From Palsa-883 sp035696165 (GTDB lineage Bacteria > Pseudomonadota > Alphaproteobacteria > Acetobacterales > Acetobacteraceae): DNA of 20,398 bases. The notes under the pieces are model-generated. The model ran no database searches. It had not been told where the DNA came from and worked only from the letters and a program-made list of their open reading frames with translations. The stretch lies in assembly GCA_035696165.1 (NCBI GenBank), contig DASRQX010000135.1:1-20398 (forward strand), given 5' to 3'. Of the stretch, positions 7,706 through 15,040 are shown piece after piece (the first letter of the stretch is position 1; every line of letters begins with the position of its first letter). A program made the translations under genes and the position numbers.

Positions 7706-9151
7706 ATGAACGGATCGGAGAGGGTGAGCCCCAAGCGTCTGCACGTCATCACCTGGGGTTGCCAGATGAACGTGTATGACAGCGGGCGAATGGCGGATGT
7801 GCTGGCGCCGCTGGGGTATGTCCCGGTGGGGGCGCCGGACGACGCCGACATGGTCATTCTCAACACCTGCCACATTCGCGACCGCGCGGCGGAGAAGGTG
7901 TTTTCCGAACTCGGCCGGCTGCGGCTGATCAAGCAGGCGCGCGCGGCGGCTGGCGGGCGGATGATCCTGGCGGTGGCGGGCTGTGTCGCGCAGGCCGAGG
8001 GGGCGGAGATCCTGGCGCGAGCGCCGTTCGTCGACATCGTGCTGGGGCCGCAGACCTATCATCGACTGCCGGAGATGGTGGCCCGCGCCACGCGGGCTGT
8101 GTATGGGCGGCACGCCGGCTCGGTCATCGACACCGATTTCCCGCCGGAACAGAAATTCGACTTCCTGCCGGAGGCGTCGGTGCCGCAGGGCCTCAGCGCT
8201 TTCCTGACGATCCAGGAGGGCTGCGACAAATTCTGCAGCTTCTGCGTCGTGCCGTACACGCGCGGGGCGGAGATGAGCCGCCCGGCGCAGGCGGTACTTG
8301 CAGAGGCACGCAAGCTTGCCTTGCAGGGGGCGCGCGAGATTGTGCTGCTGGGCCAGAACGTCAATGCGTGGCACGGCGCCGCGCCGGATGTTGGCGTTCA
8401 GGGGGGCGCGCAGGATGGCGCCATGAGGGGGGCCCTGGGAGATCTGCGGCGGGGCACTTGGGGGCTGGGGCGGTTGCTGCGCGCGATGGCCGAGATCCCC
8501 GGCGTGGCTCGGCTGCGCTACACCACCTCGCACCCGCGCGACATGGATGACGATCTGATCGCAGCGCATCGCGATCTGCCGATGCTGATGCCCTTCCTGC
8601 ACTTGCCGGTACAGTCGGGGTCCGATCGGATCCTTGCCGCAATGAACCGCGGGCACACGGCCGCCGACTATTTGCAGCTGATCGAACGGCTGCGCGCGGC
8701 GCGGCCCGATCTGGCGCTGTCCTCGGACTTCATCGTCGGGCACCCGGGCGAGACCGCGGCCGACTTCGCCGACACGCTGGCGCTGGTGCGCGCGGTCGGC
8801 TTCGCGCAGGCGTTCAGCTTCAAATACTCCCCGCGCCCGGGCACACCGGCGGCTCGCGACCCCAGGCAGGTGCCGGAGGCGGAGAAGGACCGGCGGCTGT
8901 ACGAACTGCAGGCGTTGCTGCGAGAGCAGCAGGCACGCTTCAACGCGGGCTGCGTTGGCCTGACCCTGCCGGTGCTGTTCACCCGCCCCGGCCGGCACCC
9001 CGGCCAGGTCGTCGGGCGCTCGCCGTTCCTGCAACCGGTGCACCTGACCGGCCCGACCAGCCTGATTGGCACCGACAGCCCGGTGCATATCGCCGCCGCC
9101 CACACCAATTCCTTGTCCGCAACCCTGATCGAGGAGAGAGCCTGCGCTTGA
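7706..9151 (+). CDS. miaB: tRNA-2-methylthio-N6-dimethylallyladenosine synthase MiaB
   Basis: MiaB is a radical-SAM methylthiotransferase acting on i6A37 of tRNAs that read UNN codons. The 481-residue protein shows the three domains in order. The N-terminal UPF0004 domain has three cluster-binding cysteines (WGCQMN, LNTCHIRD, AVAGCVAQ). The radical-SAM motif is GCDKFCSFCVVPYTRG with CxxxCxxC. SHPRDM and LHLPVQSGSDRIL are typical MiaB core blocks, and a C-terminal TRAM-like domain ends the protein. The ATG at 7706 is preceded by GGGCGGAG and places the first strand (RLHVITWGCQ) at the usual distance. The frame is open back to 7637, but that segment is atypical. About 25 extra Gly-rich residues (DNA 8383-8465) interrupt the protein after GQNVNAW. 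The stop overlaps the phoH start by four bases, implying translational coupling. Confidence 0.96.
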   Translation: MNGSERVSPKRLHVITWGCQMNVYDSGRMADVLAPLGYVPVGAPDDADMVILNTCHIRDRAAEKVFSELGRLRLIKQARAAAGGRMILAVAGCVAQAEGAEILARAPFVDIVLGPQTYHRLPEMVARATRAVYGRHAGSVIDTDFPPEQKFDFLPEASVPQGLSAFLTIQEGCDKFCSFCVVPYTRGAEMSRPAQAVLAEARKLALQGAREIVLLGQNVNAWHGAAPDVGVQGGAQDGAMRGALGDLRRGTWGLGRLLRAMAEIPGVARLRYTTSHPRDMDDDLIAAHRDLPMLMPFLHLPVQSGSDRILAAMNRGHTAADYLQLIERLRAARPDLALSSDFIVGHPGETAADFADTLALVRAVGFAQAFSFKYSPRPGTPAARDPRQVPEAEKDRRLYELQALLREQQARFNAGCVGLTLPVLFTRPGRHPGQVVGRSPFLQPVHLTGPTSLIGTDSPVHIAAAHTNSLSATLIEERACA

Positions 9152-10221
9152 GCCAGATCATCACCCCAATCTCCCAATCCCCAGGGTCTCAGGCCCCTGG
9201 GTCGCAAGCCGGCGGCAAGGCCGTCACCCTGCAATTCTCCAACAACACGCTGCTGCCCCTGCTGCTCGGCGACCACGACCGGCACATGGTGCGAATCGAG
9301 CAGGCACTCGGGGTGCGACTGTCGTGCCGCGGCAACCGGGTGGCGATCGCCGGCGAACCCGGTCGGGTCGATGCCGCGCAGGCGACGCTGGAAGGGCTGT
9401 GGCGCCGGTTGGAGCGCGGTGAGAGTATCGGGCGCAACGAGGTGGAGGCAGCGATTAGGCTTTCCGACACCGAGACCGATCCTCGGCTGCCGCTGTCGGA
9501 CCTGCCGGCGATCCACACCCGGCGCGGTGCGGTCGGCCCGCGCAGCGGTGGCCAGGCAGCGTATATGGAGGCGTTGGCGCGGCATGAGATGGTGTTCGGC
9601 GTCGGCCCGGCCGGCACTGGCAAGACCTATCTCGCGGTCGCCCAGGCGGTGGCGATGCTGCAGGCCGGCAAGGTGGATCGCATCGTGCTGTGCCGCCCGG
9701 CGGTGGAAGCGGGCGAGCGGCTCGGCTTCCTGCCCGGCGACATGAAGGAGAAGGTCGATCCCTATCTGCGCCCATTGTACGACGCGCTGCACGACATGAT
9801 GCCCGCGGAACAGGTGCTGCGGCGCCTGACCAACGGCGAGATCGAGGTCGCGCCGCTGGCGTTCATGCGTGGCCGCACCCTGGCGCATGCCTATGTCATC
9901 CTGGACGAGGCGCAGAACACCTCGGCCGTGCAAATGAAGATGGTGCTGACCCGGATGGGCGAGGGCACCCGCATGGTGATCACCGGCGATCTGACGCAGA
10001 TCGATCTTCCGGCCGGGGTGCGCTCCGGTCTGCGCGACGCGCTGGAGACGCTGGAGGGTGTGCCCGGCATCGGCGTGGTGCGGCTGGACAAGCGCGATGT
10101 GGTGCGCCACCCGCTGGTTGCGCGCATCGTGGATGCGTATGAGCAGCGCGAGGCCGCCGCCGGCGAACAGCGGCGCGAGGCGCGGCGCGTCCGCGCGGTG
10201 GAGCCGTCCCCCGGCAAATAG
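9148..10221 (+). CDS. PhoH family ATPase
   Basis: The 357-residue cytoplasmic protein has the PhoH P-loop domain: Walker A GPAGTGKTYLA (about residue 153), CRPAVEAGERLGFLPGDMKE (a hallmark PhoH block), Walker B YVILDEAQNT and the sensor-like MVITGDLTQIDLP. The N-terminal part (residues about 25-115) resembles the KH-like domain of PhoH-like proteins. PhoH-like proteins are nucleotide-binding proteins thought to work in RNA metabolism, and the neighbouring ybeY and miaB fit that. Translation likely starts at TTG 9148-9150, which overlaps the miaB stop as TTGA and follows GAGGAGAGAG (9131-9140). Residues 9-22 are a short Ser/Pro/Gly-rich stretch before the conserved part. The stop (10219-10221) is three bases before an ATG that resembles the ybeY start. 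Confidence 0.94.
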   Translation: MSQIITPISQSPGSQAPGSQAGGKAVTLQFSNNTLLPLLLGDHDRHMVRIEQALGVRLSCRGNRVAIAGEPGRVDAAQATLEGLWRRLERGESIGRNEVEAAIRLSDTETDPRLPLSDLPAIHTRRGAVGPRSGGQAAYMEALARHEMVFGVGPAGTGKTYLAVAQAVAMLQAGKVDRIVLCRPAVEAGERLGFLPGDMKEKVDPYLRPLYDALHDMMPAEQVLRRLTNGEIEVAPLAFMRGRTLAHAYVILDEAQNTSAVQMKMVLTRMGEGTRMVITGDLTQIDLPAGVRSGLRDALETLEGVPGIGVVRLDKRDVVRHPLVARIVDAYEQREAAAGEQRREARRVRAVEPSPGK

Positions 10222-10224
10222 ACG

Positions 10225-10458
10225 ATGGACCCTTCCCCTAGTCCCAGCCCCGCATTGGCGGGGATCCGAGCTAGCCCGACGGTCATTGTCGCCGAGCCGG
10301 CCTGGCGCCGCGCCGGTTCTTGCTACGCGCGCCGCGAGTACAAGCGCTATGCTGATCGGCACATGACCCGGATCGACCAGGAACTGAGGCAACGTCTGCA
10401 AGCAGCCGGCTTCATCAAACAGCCCGATGAAGCTGGCCAAACCACGAGGCCGCCATGA
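10225..10458 (+). pseudogene. ybeY 5'-end duplicate fused to an unrecognised tail (77 codons)
   Basis: Starting three bases after phoH, this ORF begins MDPSPSPSPALAGI and continues to EPAWRRAG. It parallels the true ybeY start (MDLPGSSCPASAGI ... DPAWRRVI) for about 30 residues. DNA identity is plain: GACGATGGACC at both starts, GGCGGGGATCC in the middle and CCGGCCTGGCGCCGCG at the end. The offset is 333 bp, a multiple of three. After residue 32 or so the frame runs into unrelated sequence (ARREYKRYADRHMTRIDQEL ...) and ends at TGA 10456-10458. The catalytic His motif of YbeY is absent, so it cannot be an active YbeY. It may be translated as a small protein; that is not shown here. It could also be the ancestral 5' end of ybeY, stranded by an insertion. 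Confidence 0.55.
10405..10437. other. 12-bp-stem hairpin between phoH and ybeY
   Basis: GCCGGCTTCATC (10405-10416) pairs with GATGAAGCTGGC (10426-10437) with one mismatch around a 9-base loop. It lies inside the small ORF between phoH and ybeY. No T-run follows, so it is not a classic intrinsic terminator. It could attenuate or process the operon transcript, or mark the inserted segment. Confidence 0.45.
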
Positions 10459-10577
10459 CCGAGCTGAGTGCGCCGAAGGGCAACGGGAGCCTGCCAAAGC
10501 CGCCGCCGCCAAGCGACCAGTGGCCGCCACCGCCGCTGCGCCATGAAGCACGGGACGATGGACCTTCCCGGAAGTAG
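10455..10577 (+). CDS. Possible small Pro-rich protein (40 residues)
   Basis: ATG 10455 overlaps the stop of the preceding small ORF as ATGA, and the frame ends at TAG 10575-10577, 20 bases inside ybeY. The product starts MTELSAPKGNGSLPKPPPPS and stays Pro-rich and basic; no domain is recognised. The chained overlaps (previous ORF, this ORF, ybeY) look like translational coupling. No separate ribosome-binding site is evident, and it could be chance reading of an inserted segment. Confidence 0.25.
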   Translation: MTELSAPKGNGSLPKPPPPSDQWPPPPLRHEARDDGPSRK

Positions 10578-11028
10578 CTGCCCCGCGTCGGCGGGGATCC
10601 CCAGTGTTGAAATTGTTTTCGATGACCCGGCCTGGCGCCGCGTCATCCCCGGTGCCGCGCGGCTCGCTGCCTGCGCGGTACGCGCTGCGTATGACGGGAC
10701 GGCAACGGTGGTGCTCAGCACCGACCGGGCCGTGCGCCGCCTGAACGCGCGCGATCGCGGCCGCAACAAGCCCACCAATGTGCTGACCTATCCCGCATCC
10801 GCCCCGAGCCTGCCGGGCGAAATCGTCCTCGCCTTGGGGCAAATCAGGCGCGAGGCAGCGGCGGCATCGCGCCGACCGGCGCACCACCTGATTCATCTGG
10901 TGGTGCACGGCGCGCTGCATCTGGCCGGTCACGACCATCACCACGCCGGCGAGGCCCGCCGGATGGAACTGGCCGAAGCACGCATCCTGCACCGGCTGCG
11001 CGTGCCCAATCCGTGGAAACGCGCATGA
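10558..11028 (+). CDS. ybeY: Endoribonuclease YbeY (rRNA maturation factor)
   Basis: YbeY is a single-domain metal-dependent RNase needed for 16S rRNA 3'-end maturation and ribosome quality control. This 156-residue protein has the family's zinc site HGALHLAGHDHH (H-x3-H-x5-H, about residue 117) and the preceding NKPTNVLTYP and GEIVLALGQI blocks. ATG 10558 was chosen because its flanks (GACGATGGACC) match the start of the duplicate at 10225 next to phoH. The frame is open back to 10468 without a better ribosome-binding site; only GGGA lies just upstream. The end overlaps corC (ATGA). The N-terminal region contains a CCCCGCGTCGGCGGGG palindrome resembling a dispersed alphaproteobacterial repeat. 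The position after phoH and before corC is the usual alphaproteobacterial order. Confidence 0.92.
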   Translation: MDLPGSSCPASAGIPSVEIVFDDPAWRRVIPGAARLAACAVRAAYDGTATVVLSTDRAVRRLNARDRGRNKPTNVLTYPASAPSLPGEIVLALGQIRREAAAASRRPAHHLIHLVVHGALHLAGHDHHHAGEARRMELAEARILHRLRVPNPWKRA

Positions 11029-11897
11029 GCGGACGCCAACATCTGCTGCAGCGCCTGCGGGCCTTGTGGCGCAGCCGCGCGCCGGAACCCAGCCTGCGCG
11101 AGTCGATCGCCGAACTGGTCCTCGAGGCCGCCGCCGCGCCGCAGACCCCGGGTGAGCCGCCGGAGCTGGACCGGCACGAGCGAGTGCTGATCAACAACAT
11201 CCTGCGCTTGCGGGAAACCTGTGCCGATGACGTGATGATCCCGCGTGCCGACATCATCTCCATCCGCGCCGATGTGACCTTGACGCAGGCGATCGAGCAG
11301 ATCCGCATCGAGGGCCATTCTCGCCTGCCGGTCTATCGCGAGCAGCTCGACGACATCATCGGCATGATCCATGTCAAGGATGTGTTCGCCTATGTCGGCC
11401 GGCCGGAGGCGTTCGCGATCGAGGCGATCCTGCGCCGCCCGCTGATGGTGGCCCCGCAGGTCCCGGTGCTCGACCTGCTGGCGCAGATGCGCCAGGCGCA
11501 CATGCACATGGCGCTGGTGGTGGACGAATACGGTGGCATCGACGGATTGGTAACGATCGAGGACCTTATCGAGACCATCACCGGCGACATCTCCGATGAG
11601 CACGACGAGGCCGACCGGCCGCTGGTGACCGAACGCCCCGACGGCGCGCTGGATGTGGACGCGCGCATGCCGGTCGAGGATTTCGAGGCGAAGGTCGGGC
11701 CGGTGCTGAGCGAGGACGAACGCGACGCCGACATCGACACCGTCGGCGGCCTGGTGTTCACATTAGCCGGCCATGTGCCCGCCAAGGGCGAGGTCGTCAG
11801 CCACCCCGGTGGCATCGAGTTCCGCGTGCTGGAAGCCGACGCTCGGCGCATCCGCCGGCTGCGCGTGCGGCGGATCGCACAGGAAGCTGCCGCCTGA
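11025..11897 (+). CDS. corC: CorC/HlyC-type CBS-domain protein
   Basis: The 290-residue soluble protein has two CBS domains: MIPRADIISIRADVTLTQAI to MIHVKDVF, and VLDLLAQMRQ to DEYGGIDGLVTIEDLIE. A CorC/HlyC transporter-associated domain at the C-terminus (ERDADIDTVGGLVFTLAGHV, VSHPGGIEFRVLEAD) completes it. It lacks the DUF21 membrane domain, as in the short CorC form that follows ybeY in many proteobacteria. The family is linked to magnesium/cobalt efflux and CBS-nucleotide sensing; the hemolysin label is historical. ATG 11025 overlaps the ybeY stop as ATGA; a GTG at 11013 is an alternative that adds four residues. The apolipoprotein N-acyltransferase gene often found next is not present here; a convergent gene follows. 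Confidence 0.92.
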   Translation: MSGRQHLLQRLRALWRSRAPEPSLRESIAELVLEAAAAPQTPGEPPELDRHERVLINNILRLRETCADDVMIPRADIISIRADVTLTQAIEQIRIEGHSRLPVYREQLDDIIGMIHVKDVFAYVGRPEAFAIEAILRRPLMVAPQVPVLDLLAQMRQAHMHMALVVDEYGGIDGLVTIEDLIETITGDISDEHDEADRPLVTERPDGALDVDARMPVEDFEAKVGPVLSEDERDADIDTVGGLVFTLAGHVPAKGEVVSHPGGIEFRVLEADARRIRRLRVRRIAQEAAA

Positions 11898-11946
11898 CCA
11901 AGATCTTCTGGAGCGGGAGGGGTTGCCGCCCGATCAAAAACTTCTC

Positions 11947-11967
11947 CCTCCCCCTTTGCGGGGGAGG
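11947..11967. terminator. GC-rich hairpin between convergent genes (terminator-like dispersed repeat)
   Basis: CCTCCCCC (11947-11954) and GGGGGAGG (11960-11967) form a perfect 8-bp stem with a 5-base loop. It sits between corC (plus) and the Spy-like gene (minus), where a bidirectional terminator is expected. There is no T-run, and the motif with its GATTGGGGTGAGG extension resembles a common alphaproteobacterial dispersed repeat. A terminator role is therefore inference. Confidence 0.4.
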
Positions 11968-11993
11968 ATTGGGGTGAGGCGGGGCCGTATGCG

Positions 11994-12464
11994 CTACTTC
12001 GCTTTGACCTCCGGCTTCGCGCCATGCGCCGCCTGCTGCTGGAACAGTGTGTCCGCGGCCTGCTTCTGCGGCTCTGAGAATGTGCCATACAGTGCGTCGA
12101 AGGACGCTGCGAGCTTGTCGGTCCCATCGGCATAGGCGCGCGAGATCTGTGCGTAGGACTTCATGTTCGCGACTGCGTTCATGGTCTGCGCGCCGGCCGC
12201 GCGCTGGCGGAACAGCGCGTCGGTGGATTGCGCGTTGTCGCGCATCACCTGGGCGAAGGCGGTCCATTGTGGCGTCTGTGCCGCGGTGATCTGCAGTTGG
12301 GCCTGCAATCCCGAGATGCGCTGCTCGGTCGCCGCTTGCACCTCGGATTGCGCCGAGACCGGGGAGACGGCCGACGCCGGCGGGCGCGGCTGCGCCAGCG
12401 CAGCCACCGGTGCAGCCGCGAGCAGCAGCGCGGCGAGGCGGGAAAGCTTGGAAGTTGTCGTCAT
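11994..12464 (-). CDS. Periplasmic Spy/CpxP-like (LTXXQ-type) protein
   Basis: The 156-residue protein starts with a clear signal peptide: basic Thr/Lys/Arg start, then LAALLLAAAPVAALA, with a likely cut after ALA. The mature part is almost entirely helical and Gln/Ala-rich. EQRISGLQAQLQITAAQTPQW and FSEPQKQAADTLF resemble the repeated LTXXQ-like motifs of the Spy/CpxP family, periplasmic ATP-independent chaperones or stress-signalling regulators. ATG (complement 12462-12464) follows GGGAGA at eight bases; a GTG one codon earlier is also possible. The next upstream gene on this strand is the low-complexity exported protein, 84 bp away, so the two may be co-transcribed. Function is assigned from family resemblance only. 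Confidence 0.7.
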   Translation of the reverse strand: MTTTSKLSRLAALLLAAAPVAALAQPRPPASAVSPVSAQSEVQAATEQRISGLQAQLQITAAQTPQWTAFAQVMRDNAQSTDALFRQRAAGAQTMNAVANMKSYAQISRAYADGTDKLAASFDALYGTFSEPQKQAADTLFQQQAAHGAKPEVKAK

Positions 12465-12548
12465 CACGGTGGTCTCCCGTATGAAATGTTATTGTGGCTC
12501 AGGCGCGCTGGATGAAATCCGCCCGCAAGTTTGTCGGGTCGGGGGTCG

Positions 12549-13535
12549 TTAGTGCTCTTGACCATGGCCGTGGCCTTGGTGACCGCCGCGATTGCCCGCA
12601 GCATGGCCGCCAGCGTGACCGGTGCCACCGAGTGGCCGGGCGAGTCCGATAGCGCGCCCGTTCGGCCCGATCGACTGAACGGCCACGATCGATCCGCCCC
12701 CTGCATAGCCGCGACCGGCGTAGTAGCCACCGGCATAATAGCCGCCGCGGCCGCGATAGCGGCCGGTCCACCAGTCATCGTGCACCACGGCGACGGCCAG
12801 CATCGGTGGGGCGAAAAACAGCACAGGCCACACCGATAATGCGTAGGCTGGTGGTGCGAAGATCACCGGCGGTGGGCCGGCCTGGATCATGACCGCCGGC
12901 GGCGGCAACACGACCACCGGCGGCGGTACCGCGGCGCATAGCATTGCCTCGGGCGTTGCGATGGGCGTGGCGGGTTGCGCCTCGGTGTCGGCCGGTGGGG
13001 CGACCACCGGGGCAGCTACCACCGGCGGGGCAACCGCTTGCGCGGCTACCACGGCAGGGGCCACCACCGCCGCAGCCATCGGCGGGGGCGGGGCGTAATA
13101 CGGTGCCGGCGCGGCCATCCAGGGTACGCCGACCACGATGGGGGGCAGCGAGACGTAAACCGGTGCCGGCACGAAGATGACTGGCGGGGCGACGAACACG
13201 AACCGCGGGCCGAGGCCCCAGGCAACGCCCCAGGCGGCGCCGCCGGCGATCACGCTGCTCTGCCAGCCCCAGGCGCCACCGCCCCAGGCGCGCCGTCCCG
13301 CCCACCCCTGCTGCCCCGCCCAGCCACCGGAACGCTGCCGGTAAGTGGATCCGGCGAACCCGGACTGACCGTTCTTGGACCAGCCGAGGTGGCGGCCTTG
13401 ATCGTGGCCACCCTCGGCTTGGTCGTGCTGCCCATGCTGAGCCGCGGCTGGCACGGGCTGCGCCAGCACCGCGCCGACGGCGAATCCCGCCACGAGCAGC
13501 AAGCGGGCCGCACGACGGGTGGGGATGAAGTCCAT
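12549..13535 (-). CDS. Exported low-complexity Pro/Ala/Val- and Gly-rich protein of unknown function
   Basis: The 328-residue protein has a signal peptide (basic TRRAAR, then LLLVAGFAVGAVLA, likely cut after AAA before QHGQHD). A His/Gln/Gly-rich stretch follows, then a Trp/Gly segment (RRAWGGGAWGWQ), then a long Pro/Ala/Val region with motifs such as PPVIFVPAPVYVSLPP. The Gly/Tyr-rich end (GGYYAGGYYAGRGYAGGG) terminates in His/Gly repeats. No enzymatic domain is recognised; a surface or envelope structural role is only a guess. The start chosen is the ATG with complement 13533-13535, directly before the signal peptide. A second in-frame ATGGACTTCAT at 13649 would add 38 residues and bury the signal peptide. 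Composition bias rather than homology limits confidence in function, not in the ORF. Confidence 0.72.
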   Translation of the reverse strand: MDFIPTRRAARLLLVAGFAVGAVLAQPVPAAAQHGQHDQAEGGHDQGRHLGWSKNGQSGFAGSTYRQRSGGWAGQQGWAGRRAWGGGAWGWQSSVIAGGAAWGVAWGLGPRFVFVAPPVIFVPAPVYVSLPPIVVGVPWMAAPAPYYAPPPPMAAAVVAPAVVAAQAVAPPVVAAPVVAPPADTEAQPATPIATPEAMLCAAVPPPVVVLPPPAVMIQAGPPPVIFAPPAYALSVWPVLFFAPPMLAVAVVHDDWWTGRYRGRGGYYAGGYYAGRGYAGGGSIVAVQSIGPNGRAIGLARPLGGTGHAGGHAAGNRGGHQGHGHGQEH

Positions 13536-13653
13536 TGCAGTTGGATCCGGATGATGGTGCGCTCGGAGGCAAGTCGTCGCTGGAAAAGCAGGAACAAAAG
13601 CTGTTACGATCTTAAGTGTAAGATCGTATTGTGTTCGAATGAAGTCCATTGCG
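13525..13653. repeat. Direct repeat duplicating the gene start (14-15 bp, 114 bp apart)
   Basis: ATGAAGTCCATTGC occurs at 13525-13538 and again at 13639-13652 on the plus strand. On the minus strand each copy supplies an ATGGACTTCAT start in the same frame, 114 bp (38 codons) apart. The segment between is AT-richer than its surroundings and carries the hairpin at 13605-13628. This could be an insertion flanked by a duplication, or a local tandem duplication whose middle has diverged. Confidence 0.5.
13605..13628. promoter_or_regulatory. 10-bp perfect inverted repeat upstream of the Gly/Pro-rich protein gene
   Basis: TACGATCTTA (13605-13614) and TAAGATCGTA (13619-13628) are exact reverse complements separated by AGTG. 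The element lies 70-93 bp before the chosen start of the minus-strand exported protein. It is AT-rich in a GC-rich region. It could be a regulator-binding operator or an RNA hairpin in the leader; the sequence does not say which. Confidence 0.45.
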
Positions 13654-14410
13654 GATAAAATCCGCCACGAGAAATAGCCAAATTAATTCGCGGACGATGC
13701 GACTGCGTACTTCAGTGAACTAATACCAGCCGGCGAAAGGATTGACCCTCCGCCGCCGCCTACCCGCCGCCTTGCCGGCGTGGATCGTCGAAGAGGCAAT
13801 CATTCCGAACATCTGGTATAACTTAGCGCCCGATGGGGATTGAAAGTTGGGCGGATCGAAAATTAGGCTCGTTGATCATTTGCAATATAAGGGCTGACCA
13901 GGTGGGCCAATAGACTCGGAAACTACTTAGGGCTCGACGCAGGATAACCGACTCGTCTCACCGTGCGCACGATTGTCGCTTCCGTCATGCCGGCGCATGC
14001 CGGCATCCACGACTTTGCTGGCCGCACGAAGGCAAGTTGTGGATGCCGGCATGCGCCGGCATGCGCCGGCATGACGCTGTGTGCGCAAGTCGTGCGCTAC
14101 TTGAAGCGGCTATCTCGCCTCAGGCCCTTGAGTGTGTGTGCGTCCATGCTATCCAGCCGATGCGAGTGCGCCGGCGGCGTGCCGCCAGCGCCCAGCGACG
14201 AACGGCACAGGCAGCGCCGTGCCGTACCGCCGGGGCGGCGGGCGCAGATGCCCCGGCGCCGATCGATGCTGATCGGTGGCCTATGCCGGACGTCACACTA
14301 CTCTCCTCGGTGTGATGGTTCGACCGGCAATACTCCGCCGGCACCGCACAATAACGGGACGCTTGCGGCGCACAGCTTGGGCGCGCCGCCGCGATCCCTT
14401 GGCGCGCGGA
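13654..14410. other. Intergenic region without recognised gene
   Basis: About 760 bp separate the low-complexity protein gene and ssb. Frames open here are short or are shadows of ssb, with no recognisable domain and no ribosome-binding site. The first 300 bases are comparatively AT-rich. The dispersed palindrome at 13984-14074 sits in the middle. The 3' part (14100-14400) is very GC-rich with short hairpins next to the ssb stop, possibly including its terminator. A decayed mobile element is possible but nothing specific was recognised. Confidence 0.5.
13984..14074. repeat. Dispersed palindromic repeat, copy 2
   Basis: GTCATGCCGGCGCATGCCGG followed by CATCCACGACTTTGC (13984-14018) pairs with the complementary arm 14032-14074. 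That arm holds an extra tandem copy of ATGCGCCGGC. The core matches the element at 971-1106, showing a genome-dispersed family. It is intergenic and no coding function is supported. Confidence 0.75.
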
Positions 14411-14923
14411 TCAGAACGGAATCTCGTCATCCAGATCGCCGCCCTTCGGCGCGTCCCAGGACGGCGAACCACCCCCGCGCGTGCCGGCGCTGGCAGCCGG
14501 CCGCGCCGCCGCCGGAGCGCGCTCACGATAGCCGCCGCCACCGCCACCCGCTTCGCCGGCCTCTTCGCCACGCGCGCTATCCAACAGGGTCAACTCACCG
14601 CGAAAATTCTTCAGCACCACTTCCGTGGTGTACTTCTCCTGCCCGGATTGGTCGGTATATTTGCGCGTCTCGAGAGCACCCTCGAGATAAACCTTACGGC
14701 CCTTGCGGAGGAACCGCTCCGCCACATCGGCCAGGCGCTCGTTATAGATCACCACACGGTGCCACTCGGTCTTTTCCTTGCGCTCGCCCGAGGCCTTGTC
14801 GGTCCAGGTGTCACTGGTGGCGACGGTAAAATTTGCGACCTTGGTTCCCGACTGCAAGGTCCGCACCTCCGGGTCCTTGCCCAGGTTGCCGATCAGGATC
14901 ACCTTGTTGACGCTGCCTGCCAT
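14411..14923 (-). CDS. ssb: Single-stranded DNA-binding protein SSB
   Basis: SSB coats single-stranded DNA in replication, recombination and repair. The 170-residue protein begins MAGSVNKVILIGNLGKDPEV, followed by an OB-fold with KTEWHRVVIYNERLADV and GRKVYLEGALETRKYTDQSG (about residues 1-112). A Gly/Ala/Pro/Arg-rich flexible linker follows, ending in the acidic partner-binding tip DDEIPF. Length is normal for the family. The ATG (complement 14921-14923) has AAGGGT a short distance upstream. The gene is divergent from uvrA, as in E. coli and many proteobacteria. A promoter whose -35 hexamer overlaps a LexA box (15053-15067) lies about 120 bp upstream, so SOS control is expected. Confidence 0.97.
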   Translation of the reverse strand: MAGSVNKVILIGNLGKDPEVRTLQSGTKVANFTVATSDTWTDKASGERKEKTEWHRVVIYNERLADVAERFLRKGRKVYLEGALETRKYTDQSGQEKYTTEVVLKNFRGELTLLDSARGEEAGEAGGGGGGYRERAPAAARPAASAGTRGGGSPSWDAPKGGDLDDEIPF

Positions 14924-15040
14924 CGCACGAACCCTTATTTCCAGAAGACCACGCTAGCCCCTGCCATCGCGAAGGGCCATCATATACCGCGTGGGGCCGA
15001 AGGGAGGTTAACGCCGCTTCCCAAAACCCACGCAACTTGC

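Noticed and set aside
6443..9103. 886-residue minus-strand open frame across plsC and miaB
   Set aside because: It spans two well-supported plus-strand genes and their gap, with no domain and shadow composition.
8668..10992. 774-residue minus-strand open frame across miaB, phoH and ybeY
   Set aside because: Its composition is a mirror of the coding strand; the plus strand carries three recognised genes.
13963..14829. 288-codon plus-strand frame across the dispersed palindrome and ssb
   Set aside because: It is antisense to ssb for half its length, and the rest is palindromic repeat; no domain is seen.
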